Shown: piece after piece, positions 43,876 through 51,458 of the stretch
How the letters are laid out: every line of letters starts with the position of its first letter
Numbering within the stretch: the first letter of the stretch is position 1
DNA from: RZYY01 sp036794825
Lineage (GTDB): Bacteria; Bacteroidota; Bacteroidia; Bacteroidales; 4484-276
Direction: 5' to 3'
Assembly (NCBI GenBank): GCA_036794825.1
Contig: DAIRGA010000004.1
Span: 62,001-126,000, forward strand
Length of the DNA: 64,000 nucleotides
The notes under the pieces: generated by a model
The model's database searches: none
The model's input: the letters and a program-made list of their open reading frames with translations, nothing else
Told to the model about the DNA's origin: nothing
Translations under genes and position numbers: made by a program

Positions 43876-44070
43876 TCAGACTTCTTCCTGATTCCTAAGT
43901 TGCTGTATATAAATGGCTTTGAGTCTTGCTTCGCGATTCTTCACTGATGGCTTTGTAAATTTTTGTCTCTCCCGCAATTCTCTTACAACACCCGTTTTCT
44001 CAAATTTGCGCTTGTACTTTTTTAAAGCCCTATCGATGTTTTCACCTTCTTTTACTGGAACTATAATCAT
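43876..44070 (-). CDS. rpsU: 30S ribosomal protein S21
   Basis: 64 residues, strongly basic: IIVPVKEGENIDRALKKYKR, KFEKTGVVRELRERQKFTKP. S21 binds near the anti-Shine-Dalgarno end of 16S rRNA and in Bacteroidota helps hide that sequence, which fits the weak ribosome binding sites in this window. A T-rich stretch follows it, but no clear terminator. Confidence 0.95.
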   Translation of the reverse strand: MIIVPVKEGENIDRALKKYKRKFEKTGVVRELRERQKFTKPSVKNREARLKAIYIQQLRNQEEV

Positions 44071-44116
44071 AATTACTTGTTAGGATTAAATTTTTATTCT
44101 TAGAAATTTTAGGGCG

Positions 44117-44144
44117 CAAAAGTAGATTTAATTTTCGGTTCAAA
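44117..44144 (-). promoter_or_regulatory. Probable promoter of rpsU
   Basis: On the minus strand TACTTTTG (44124-44117) with a TTTG (44144-44141) only 16 nt upstream, shorter than the usual 19-21 nt. The -7 is a perfect match; the -33 is less certain. Confidence 0.55.
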
Positions 44145-44214
44145 CTACATCTTTTGAAATTTTTTATCAATCTGCTTCATTATTAGGTTTTTGGATATTT
44201 TTTTTATAATGGCA

Positions 44215-44244
44215 TTGTCATTTAATAAAAAAGTACGTTCTTTG
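44215..44244 (+). promoter_or_regulatory. Probable promoter of rpmB
   Basis: TTG at 44215-44217, 19 nt, then GTTCTTTG (44237-44244), which keeps TTTG but lacks the leading TA. Transcription would begin about 35 nt before the rpmB ATG. Confidence 0.5.
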
Positions 44245-44284
44245 CACCCCAAAATTTTGAATAACCACGTAAACAATAGAAATA

Positions 44285-44524
44285 ATGGCACGTACTTGTG
44301 ATATCACCGGTAAGAAGATGATGGTAGGAAACAAAGTTTCTCATTCCAACAAAAAGTCGCTCAGACGTTTTTATCCTAACCTGCAAACCAAAAGGTTTTT
44401 TATTCCTGAAGAAGATCGTTGGGTTACCTTAAAAGTATCAACCTCAATTTTGCGAACAATCAATAAAAAGGGAATCAGTGAGGTATTGAAAGAATACCGC
44501 GAAAAAGGCACAAGCATTGTGTAA
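44285..44524 (+). CDS. rpmB: 50S ribosomal protein L28
   Basis: 79 residues: ARTCDITGKKMMVGNKVSHS, then NKKSLRRFYPNLQTKRFFIP and WVTLKVSTSILRTINKKGIS, the normal L28 pattern. In some Bacteroidota rpmG follows rpmB; here a terminator comes directly after instead. Confidence 0.97.
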   Translation: MARTCDITGKKMMVGNKVSHSNKKSLRRFYPNLQTKRFFIPEEDRWVTLKVSTSILRTINKKGISEVLKEYREKGTSIV

Positions 44525-44546
44525 CGAATCCAAACAACATTAAAAG

Positions 44547-44582
44547 ATGCTGACAGGAATTTGCACTTGTCAGCATTTTTTG
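44547..44582 (+). terminator. Rho-independent terminator after rpmB
   Basis: ATGCTGACA (44547-44555) pairs with TGTCAGCAT (44568-44576) across a 12-nt loop, followed by five or six Ts. Confidence 0.85.
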
Positions 44583-44687
44583 TTTTGGCCGGGCAGTTTC
44601 TTCTTTACGACATTCGAATGAAAATAATTTTCACCGGTAGCCGTTTTTAAGCTGGTTTGCTCGAATTACAAGGTTAATCACGCTTCG

Positions 44688-45341
44688 ATGCGCATGAGAT
44701 TTTCAATCTTTCTCCCGATTGGTCTTCTTTTTTTGTGGTCAATGGATGCAATCTCGCAGGAGTTATCCGAAGATCATGATGTGGTGCAATTTTCAGGCGT
44801 AGTTATTAAAGCCGACGATCTTACTTCGGTTCCATTCACTACAGTTCGCATTAAAAGTTCGCGCAGGGGAACCATTAGCGATCTCAACGGATATTTCTCC
44901 ATCGTGGTTACCAAAAAAGACACTCTTACATTTTCAGCAATCGGATACAAACCAAGTGAGTTTGCAGTTCCGGATACTATCACAATGAAAAGGTATTCTC
45001 TGATCCATGTATTAAACTCCGATACTATAATGCTTGAGCCCACCGTGATTTATCCCTGGCCAACTGTTGAGGAGTTCAAAAAAGCCTTTGTCGAACTGGT
45101 TATCCCGGACGATGACCTGGAAATTGCACGTAAAAACCTCGCATTTGCAGAAATGAGGGAACGCAGCCGGCAATACAAAATGGATGGTAGCATGAACTAC
45201 AAAAATTACATGGATCAACAAACGAGTAAATTGTATTATGTTGGACAAACTCAGCCCATTAGTCTCTTTAATCCTTTCGCCTGGGCTCAGTTCATTAAAG
45301 CATGGAAGGAAGGAAAATTCAAACAAAACCAGGGAAACTAA
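44688..45341 (+). CDS. Exported protein with carboxypeptidase-regulatory-like domain
   Basis: 217 residues. Signal peptide (MRFSIFLPIGLLFLWSMDAI), then a CarboxypepD_reg-like beta domain (FSGVVIKADDLTSVPFTTVR, ISDLNGYFSIVVTKKDTLTF, SAIGYKPSEFAVPD), then a charged helical tail with Tyr/Gln-rich segments. No enzyme motif. Such small proteins occur near TonB-dependent receptors in Bacteroidota, and here a receptor follows after 33 nt, so a shared transcript is likely. A role in the envelope with that receptor is an inference. Confidence 0.75.
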   Translation: MRMRFSIFLPIGLLFLWSMDAISQELSEDHDVVQFSGVVIKADDLTSVPFTTVRIKSSRRGTISDLNGYFSIVVTKKDTLTFSAIGYKPSEFAVPDTITMKRYSLIHVLNSDTIMLEPTVIYPWPTVEEFKKAFVELVIPDDDLEIARKNLAFAEMRERSRQYKMDGSMNYKNYMDQQTSKLYYVGQTQPISLFNPFAWAQFIKAWKEGKFKQNQGN

Positions 45342-45374
45342 TCATTTTGAAAACTACACCTTAAATTTAGATGG

Positions 45375-47939
45375 ATGACAAACCATGAAAAATCATCACA
45401 ATTAAAAAGCAAATTATTGCTGGTTGCCATGCTTACCTCCTGTTTACTGTCAACCCAGGTTTTTGGACAACAGGAAAACACCGCATTACTCAAAGGACAA
45501 GTAGCCGATCAGAGAGGGAAATCCTTAGAACTGGTAAATATTGCTGTGTTTGGAAAACCAGGTGGAACGATTTCAGATAAAAACGGGCGTTTTGAGTTTA
45601 GGGTTCCATCAGACACAACCATTTTGGTAATTTTCTCATTTATCGGTTACGAAAAGCAGGAATTACCACTGAGATTGGACAGAGGTGAAGTCAAAACGTT
45701 GGATATTAAATTAATGGACGCTACTGAGATGTTACCGGATATTGTGATTCAGGACGACAGGGTAAGAAGTACAAACCTGCAGCGGATTGATCCGAAGGAA
45801 GTAAGTGTTATTCCATCGGTTTCCGGAAGCCTTGAATCTTTAATAAAAACACTACCCGGCGTAGCCTCGACAAGTGAATTGAGTTCACAATACTCAGTGA
45901 GGGGTGGAAATTTTGATGAAAACCTTGTTTATGTGAATGACATCGAAATCTACAGGCCGTTTCTTATCCGGTCAGGGCAGCAGGAAGGACTTAGCTTTCT
46001 GAATTCTGACCTGACCTCGTCCATTTTATTTTCGTCCGGGGGCTTCGATGCCCGGTTTGGTGATAAAATGTCGTCGGTGCTTGATATTCAATACAAACGG
46101 CCGGAGGAACTGGCTGGTTCGCTAAGTATGAGTTTACTTGGAGCAACAGCACATCTTGAGGGCTCGAGTAAGAACAAAAAATTCTCTCACCTTACCGGGT
46201 TTCGTTACAAAACCAATCAATACATTCTCAATTCCCTTGAAACTGAGGGGGATTATTTCCCATCTTTCCTCGATCTTCAAACTTTGTTGAGATACCAGAT
46301 TAACCCAAAAGTCGAAGTTTCTCTGCTCGGTTACATTGCCAACAATAAATTTCAGTTCATTCCGCAAACCCGTCAAACCAGTTTTGGTACGATCAGCCAG
46401 GTAAAGCAGCTGACAATCTATTTTGACGGACAAGAGGTTGATCAATACCAAACCCTGATGGGAGCAGGCCACCTGACCTACAAACCACGCAAGGACATTC
46501 AGCTCAAATTCATAGCTGCTGCTTACAACAGCGACGAAAAAGAGACTTTCGACATTCAGGGGCAATATTATATAGGTGAAGTTGATACAGGACTTGGAAG
46601 TGAGGATTTCGGCGAAACGACCGGAACCGTTGGAATCGGCACTTACCTTGATCATGCAAGAAATTATCTGAGATCCAGGGTTTCCAATTTCGAGCATAAA
46701 GGAACCTACGATCTTTCCAATAAATTCCTGACCTGGGGATTAAAATATCAGAACGAAAACATTAACGATGAGCTTAAAGAGTGGAACCTGATTGACTCTG
46801 CCGGTTACACCTTACCTCGTCCGCCAGATCAGATTGGTGGTAACAATCCACCGGTTTATCCACTTGAAATGGATTTTTTTACTCAATCTGAAGCGACACT
46901 AAACACCAACCGTTACAGCGCATTTGTTCAGAACTCATGGATGTTGGGCGACGATCTGAACGACTTCACGGTAACTGCTGGCATCCGGACCAGTTACTGG
47001 GATTATAATGACGACCTGCTGATCAGTCCGAGGGCTTCGGTAGCCTATCATCCTAACTGGAAACACGACCTGCTTTTTCGATTTGCAGTAGGCTATTACT
47101 ATCAGCCCCCATTTTATAAAGAATTACGCGACTTTTACGGAAACCTGGTACCCGATCAGGAAGCGCAGAAATCCATTCATTTTGTAGCCGGCACCGACTG
47201 GAATCTTACGATCTGGAACCGCCCATTCAAATTCACGACCGAAGCATATTACAAATATCTCGATGATCTGATTCCTTACGAAGTGGACAATGTGCGGATA
47301 AGGTATTATGCCAATCAGAAAGCCAAGGGATACGCTGCAGGGCTGGACATGAAGATCAATGGAGAGTTTGTTCCTGGTGTTGAAAGCTGGGCCAGCATGT
47401 CAATCATGAAAACCGAGGAGGATATTTACGGAGATTACTATTATCAGTATTTTGATGAAGAAGGACAATTAATTGGTTCGGGGGCTGAAGAAAACCCGGA
47501 TACAGCCTCAAACGAAAAAGTTGAACCAGGATACATACCCCGCCCCACAGATCAGCGCTTCAGGTTCAGTATGTTTTTCCAGGATTACCTTCCGATGAAC
47601 CCGACCTATAAAATGCATCTTGCCCTCTATTTTGGCAGCAGCCTTCCTTTTGGGCCGCCAAAATCAGCCCGGTACCAGCAAACGCTGAGAATGCCCCCTT
47701 ACAGAAGAGTTGACATTGGATTTTCGAAGCAAATTATTGGCGAAAGGGTCACTTTTCCGAAATCCAATCCATTAATGCGGGTAAGTTCACTCTGGGTTAG
47801 CCTTGAAGTTTTCAATCTTTTGCAGGTTTCCAATACGATTTCCTACGTTTGGGTAACCGACGTTACAGGCGTGCAGTACGCAGTCCCGAATTACCTGACT
47901 CCCAGACAGTTAAACATTAAACTTGTCGCCCAGTTTTAG
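45375..47939 (+). CDS. TonB-dependent outer-membrane receptor
   Basis: 854 residues. Signal peptide, an N-terminal carboxypeptidase-regulatory-like domain (~35-115; ISDKNGRFEFRVPSDTTILV, FSFIGYEKQELPL), a plug domain (~135-250; SLIKTLPGVASTSELSSQYS, VRGGNFDENLVYVNDIEIY) and a long beta-barrel ending in LTPRQLNIKLVAQF with the terminal aromatic residue. No SusD-like partner is nearby, so it does not look like a glycan-uptake SusC pair; a siderophore, vitamin or other ligand is possible. The substrate cannot be named. Confidence 0.9.
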   Translation: MTNHEKSSQLKSKLLLVAMLTSCLLSTQVFGQQENTALLKGQVADQRGKSLELVNIAVFGKPGGTISDKNGRFEFRVPSDTTILVIFSFIGYEKQELPLRLDRGEVKTLDIKLMDATEMLPDIVIQDDRVRSTNLQRIDPKEVSVIPSVSGSLESLIKTLPGVASTSELSSQYSVRGGNFDENLVYVNDIEIYRPFLIRSGQQEGLSFLNSDLTSSILFSSGGFDARFGDKMSSVLDIQYKRPEELAGSLSMSLLGATAHLEGSSKNKKFSHLTGFRYKTNQYILNSLETEGDYFPSFLDLQTLLRYQINPKVEVSLLGYIANNKFQFIPQTRQTSFGTISQVKQLTIYFDGQEVDQYQTLMGAGHLTYKPRKDIQLKFIAAAYNSDEKETFDIQGQYYIGEVDTGLGSEDFGETTGTVGIGTYLDHARNYLRSRVSNFEHKGTYDLSNKFLTWGLKYQNENINDELKEWNLIDSAGYTLPRPPDQIGGNNPPVYPLEMDFFTQSEATLNTNRYSAFVQNSWMLGDDLNDFTVTAGIRTSYWDYNDDLLISPRASVAYHPNWKHDLLFRFAVGYYYQPPFYKELRDFYGNLVPDQEAQKSIHFVAGTDWNLTIWNRPFKFTTEAYYKYLDDLIPYEVDNVRIRYYANQKAKGYAAGLDMKINGEFVPGVESWASMSIMKTEEDIYGDYYYQYFDEEGQLIGSGAEENPDTASNEKVEPGYIPRPTDQRFRFSMFFQDYLPMNPTYKMHLALYFGSSLPFGPPKSARYQQTLRMPPYRRVDIGFSKQIIGERVTFPKSNPLMRVSSLWVSLEVFNLLQVSNTISYVWVTDVTGVQYAVPNYLTPRQLNIKLVAQF

Positions 47940-47982
47940 CACCTTAACAATGCCATCGGCAAGATAAAATCCATTTCATCTC

Positions 47983-48014
47983 TTTGTTAAAATTCGCAAA
48001 AAACCTCTAATTTG
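47983..48014 (+). promoter_or_regulatory. Possible promoter of the superoxide dismutase gene
   Basis: TTTG at 47983-47986, 20 nt, CTAATTTG at 48007-48014. The -7 has C instead of T at its first base. It would place the transcript start near 48021. Confidence 0.45.
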
Positions 48015-48075
48015 CTAAACAAAGGCTTTCCCGCCTGTGTTTAAATGGAAGTTAATAAAAATCAAATCAAAAATC

Positions 48076-48702
48076 ATGTTACATACAACGATAAAAGATT
48101 TAGCATTTCCTTCATTGCCATATGGTTATGATGCTCTTGAGCCCTATATTGATGCGATGACCATGGAGATTCATCACACCAAGCACCACAAAGCTTATTA
48201 TGATAAATTCATGGCTGCCGTCAAAGGAACCGAAAATGAAAATTTTGCTTTTGGCGAATTAATCCAAAATATTTCGAAATTCCCGGCAGGAGTTCGTAAC
48301 AATGGTGGCGGATTCCTTAATCATGATCTTTTTTGGAAAATCATGAAGAAAAATGGCGGTGGCCAACCCGAAGGTGATCTTGCCAAAGCAATCAATGACG
48401 CTTTCGGAACTTTCGAGAAGTTCAGGGAACTGTTTAACGATGCAGCGGCCAATCGTTTCGGAAGTGGCTGGGTGTGGCTGATCCTGGACAGTTCAAAATC
48501 GCTGAAAGTTACTTCGACTCCAAACCAGGACTCACCTTGGATGGACATATCTGAAGTTAAAGGTACTCCGATATTGGCCCTGGATGTTTGGGAACATGCT
48601 TATTATCTGAAATATCAAAACCGCAGACCTGATTATATCAACGCATTCTGGAATGTGGTAAACTGGGAAGAAGTTGATAGAAACTGGAAATCAGCCCTCT
48701 AA
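48076..48702 (+). CDS. sodB: Fe/Mn superoxide dismutase
   Basis: 208 residues from the Met at 48076 (LHTTIKDLAFPSLPYGYDAL); an in-frame Met 39 nt upstream would add a Lys-rich extension foreign to the family. The four metal ligands are present: His in MEIHHTKHHKAYY, His in GGFLNHDLFWKIM, and Asp/His in LALDVWEHAYYLKYQ. It converts superoxide to peroxide and oxygen, and fits an organism with oxygen exposure. Fe versus Mn use cannot be decided here. A hairpin terminator follows. Confidence 0.95.
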   Translation: MLHTTIKDLAFPSLPYGYDALEPYIDAMTMEIHHTKHHKAYYDKFMAAVKGTENENFAFGELIQNISKFPAGVRNNGGGFLNHDLFWKIMKKNGGGQPEGDLAKAINDAFGTFEKFRELFNDAAANRFGSGWVWLILDSSKSLKVTSTPNQDSPWMDISEVKGTPILALDVWEHAYYLKYQNRRPDYINAFWNVVNWEEVDRNWKSAL

Positions 48703-48743
48703 ACCAAAAGATTTTTTCATAGCTCACTAATTTGGTTAATAGC

Positions 48744-48777
48744 AAAAAAGCCGCTCCCCGAAAGGGACGGCTTTTTG
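48744..48777. terminator. Bidirectional terminator between sod and ornithine aminotransferase
   Basis: AAAAAGCCG-C-TCCC and GGGA-CGGCTTTTT form a stem with one bulged base around CGAAA. Both flanks carry A/T runs, so it serves both convergent genes. Confidence 0.8.
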
Positions 48778-48798
48778 TTTTTTAGAGTCTTATGGAGC

Positions 48799-50022
48799 TT
48801 AGTTGAAGCTCAAAATAGCTGTCTTAATAATTCCGATGGCCTCATGAAGTTGATCTTCAGTGATTACCAACGGTGGAGCAAAGCGAATGATGTGCTGATG
48901 GGTTGGTTTAGCCAAAAGACCCAGTTCGGCCATCTTAACACAAACATCCCACGCTTCTTTTCCATTTTTTGGTTTTATGACAATCGCATTGAGAAGACCT
49001 TTACCACGAACCAACTCAATCATATCCGAATCAATTTTTTTGATCTCAGCCCGGAAAATTTTTCCAAGTTCCTCAGCGCGTTCTGCGAGTTTCTCTTCTT
49101 TAACTACCTCTAAAGCTGCAACAGCAACTTTTGCAGCCATAGGATTACCGCCGAATGTTGATCCATGCTGACCTGGTTTAATCACCAGCATGACAGGATC
49201 ATCGGCCAGCACAGCTGACACAGGGAACACACCACCCGAGAGCGCTTTTCCTAAAATCAGGATATCAGGACGAACATTCTCATGGTCACAGGCAAGTAGT
49301 TTACCTGTGCGGGCTATCCCGGTCTGAACTTCGTCGGCAATAAAAAGGACATTCCTGGCTTTGCAAAGCTCATAAGACTTACGAAGATAGCCATCTTCAG
49401 GGACATATACTCCAGCTTCACCCTGGATAGGCTCTACAAGAAAACCTGCCACATTAGGATCGTCAAGCGCTTTTTCCAGAGCGGGAATATCATTGTAAGG
49501 CACAACAATAAAGCCTGGCGTGTAAGGACCAAAACCACCTCGGGCATCGGGATCGGTGCTCATAGAAATGATAGTAGTAGTGCGTCCGTGGAAATTTCCT
49601 TCACAAACTATAATTTTGGCTTCATTTGTCGGAACACCTTTTACGTCATACGCCCACTTGCGGCAAATTTTGATGGCAGTTTCGTCGGCTTCGGCGCCTG
49701 TATTCATCGGAAGCACCTTGTCGTAACCGAAATATGAAGTGATGTATTTCTCGTAAGGACCCAGGCAATTGTTGTAAAATGCACGCGAAGTAAGCGTTAG
49801 GGTTTTGGCCTGGTCAATCAGTGCCCCGATAATTTTTGGATGACAGTGTCCCTGGTTTACAGCAGAATAAGCCGACAGAAAATCAAAATAACGCTTTCCC
49901 TCGGCGTCCCAGACCAAGGCGCCATCTCCTTTTGCCAGAACAACAGGCAACGGATGGTAATTGTGCGCGCCATATTTATCTTCCAATTCAATCGCCATCT
50001 GTGAAGTGATCATTTCCGACAT
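48799..50022 (-). CDS. rocD: Ornithine aminotransferase
   Basis: 407 residues, class III PLP aminotransferase. KYGAHNYHPLPVVLAKGDGA and FDFLSAYSAVNQGHCHPKI are typical of OAT; the PLP lysine lies in PDILILGKALSGGVFPVSAV and the Asp in FIADEVQTGIARTGK. It transfers the delta-amino group of ornithine to 2-oxoglutarate, giving glutamate semialdehyde and leading to proline or glutamate. With argF-arcC in this window it suggests active ornithine turnover, although the genes are 35 kb apart. A TACCTTTG (minus, 50087-50080) is a candidate -7. Confidence 0.95.
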   Translation of the reverse strand: MSEMITSQMAIELEDKYGAHNYHPLPVVLAKGDGALVWDAEGKRYFDFLSAYSAVNQGHCHPKIIGALIDQAKTLTLTSRAFYNNCLGPYEKYITSYFGYDKVLPMNTGAEADETAIKICRKWAYDVKGVPTNEAKIIVCEGNFHGRTTTIISMSTDPDARGGFGPYTPGFIVVPYNDIPALEKALDDPNVAGFLVEPIQGEAGVYVPEDGYLRKSYELCKARNVLFIADEVQTGIARTGKLLACDHENVRPDILILGKALSGGVFPVSAVLADDPVMLVIKPGQHGSTFGGNPMAAKVAVAALEVVKEEKLAERAEELGKIFRAEIKKIDSDMIELVRGKGLLNAIVIKPKNGKEAWDVCVKMAELGLLAKPTHQHIIRFAPPLVITEDQLHEAIGIIKTAILSFN

Positions 50023-50230
50023 AAAAATTAAGTTTTTGAATTTGAGTTAATAATAAATTTTGTGGTGAAAAATCAGCGGCAAAGGTAGCACTATCCGCCG
50101 AAGTAAAAAATCTAATTGTTAATTGTTTAACATTACTCAACACATTATGTTGATTTTCTGATAATTACAGATAATGTAAACGCAATACGGTATTCTTACA
50201 AAATTGTACATGTGGCTGGTACCAGACAAA

Positions 50231-50263
50231 TTGCGGCTGCCATGCAAACTTTATTTATTTTTG
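50231..50263 (+). promoter_or_regulatory. Probable promoter of the membrane protein-gldH pair
   Basis: TTG at 50231-50233, 22 nt, TATTTTTG at 50256-50263. The transcript would start near 50270, which supports the Met at 50291 as the start of the next gene. Confidence 0.55.
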
Positions 50264-50290
50264 CCAGTCAGTAACATAAAAAAAACGGCT

Positions 50291-50812
50291 ATGAAAAACA
50301 TTGCAACACTCACCCTCAGCAAGGTCAACATCAAGACATTACTAATTGATTCCGGAGCACTTGCATTCATTTACTTCGTTCCTGCCCTTTCTCATCTGCT
50401 CGCTTTGCCAGTTTACTTCATTGAGCCGATGCGTTTGATGCTGATCATATCCATCGCTCATACCTCTAAAAGAAACAGTTACATCATCGCAGCTACTCTC
50501 CCCCTGTTTTCGTTCCTCATTTCGGCGCATCCTAATCCGGTCAAAATGTTGCTGATTACCGGTGAACTTTTGCTAAATGTGTGGCTGTATTATTACATTC
50601 TGCAGAAATCAGGAAAAGTATTTGTGAGTATGATTTCGGGCATTATCATCAGCAAGGCGGCCTATTATTTTGTCAAATTCGCACTCCTCAGCGCCCTTGT
50701 TTTGTCCGGCAGCCTGGTTTCCACACCAATCTTTATCCAGGTAATTACTACGCTGATTTTCAGTGGTTATCTCTTCTTGGTGTTTAGAAAAAAATCAGAA
50801 TTGGCTTCCTAA
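50291..50812 (+). CDS. Integral membrane protein, possibly ECF-S-like
   Basis: 173 residues from the Met at 50291 (KNIATLTLSKVNIKTLLIDS); the frame reaches back to 50204 but the -7 element lies between. It has five or six membrane spans (for example LAFIYFVPALSHLLALPVYF and TGELLLNVWLYYYILQ). Size and topology resemble the substrate-binding S component of ECF vitamin transporters, but no specific motif was recognised. It is 3 nt upstream of gldH, so both are probably translated from one mRNA. Function unknown. Confidence 0.7.
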   Translation: MKNIATLTLSKVNIKTLLIDSGALAFIYFVPALSHLLALPVYFIEPMRLMLIISIAHTSKRNSYIIAATLPLFSFLISAHPNPVKMLLITGELLLNVWLYYYILQKSGKVFVSMISGIIISKAAYYFVKFALLSALVLSGSLVSTPIFIQVITTLIFSGYLFLVFRKKSELAS

Positions 50813-50815
50813 CTG

Positions 50816-51322
50816 TTGATCGTTAAAGTGACAAAAAATCTCATTGGGGTAATCCAGAAATTGCCGGCAGCTATTTTATTGGTTTTGCTGCTTTTAATAT
50901 TCCTATCTTCGTGCGATAAGAACCGTTTTTCCGATCAATCATTAAAGATCCCGGGAAATGGATGGCACAAGGATTCAATCGCTCAATTCACTGTAGATGT
51001 GGAAGATAACTCCAGATTTTATTCTTTTTACATCAACATCAGGAACAATACCGATTACGATTACAGCAATTTCTTTTTGTTTCTTAACACGACATTACCA
51101 GATGGAGAACTGGCTCGCGACACTATTGAACTAACGCTTGCAGATAAATCAGGAAAATGGCTTGGTAAAGGTTTTGGCAGACTGAAGGACAACCAGATGC
51201 TGGTAAGGTCCAACCTTCAATTTCCAATGAAAGGTATGTATGTTTTTGGTATTCAGCACGCTATGCGCGATACAATTTTGACAGGGATCGAAAATGTTGG
51301 GATAAGGATTGAAAAGTGGTAG
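50816..51322 (+). CDS. gldH: Gliding motility lipoprotein GldH
   Basis: About 168 residues. No ATG exists before the lipobox, so the start must be non-ATG: TTG at 50816, or GTG at 50828. Hydrophobic signal LPAAILLVLLLLIFLSSC with the lipid Cys, then the GldH core: SIAQFTVDVEDNSRFYSFYI, NIRNNTDYDYSNFFLFLNT and NLQFPMKGMYVFGIQHAMRD. GldH is needed for gliding in Flavobacterium and is widespread in Bacteroidota, including non-gliders. Its presence agrees with the T9SS cargo genes here. Confidence 0.87.
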   Translation: MIVKVTKNLIGVIQKLPAAILLVLLLLIFLSSCDKNRFSDQSLKIPGNGWHKDSIAQFTVDVEDNSRFYSFYINIRNNTDYDYSNFFLFLNTTLPDGELARDTIELTLADKSGKWLGKGFGRLKDNQMLVRSNLQFPMKGMYVFGIQHAMRDTILTGIENVGIRIEKW

Positions 51323-51458
51323 GAGATTCACAATCAACAGCGTGTTTCATCACCTTTTATCTTCGCAAAGGCCTCTAAAGATCAAATTATTGAAAAACAA
51401 TATTAAAAGCGGATGCAGGACGTTAATTCCAAAATTTCAGCCAGTTTGTTGATTAACT

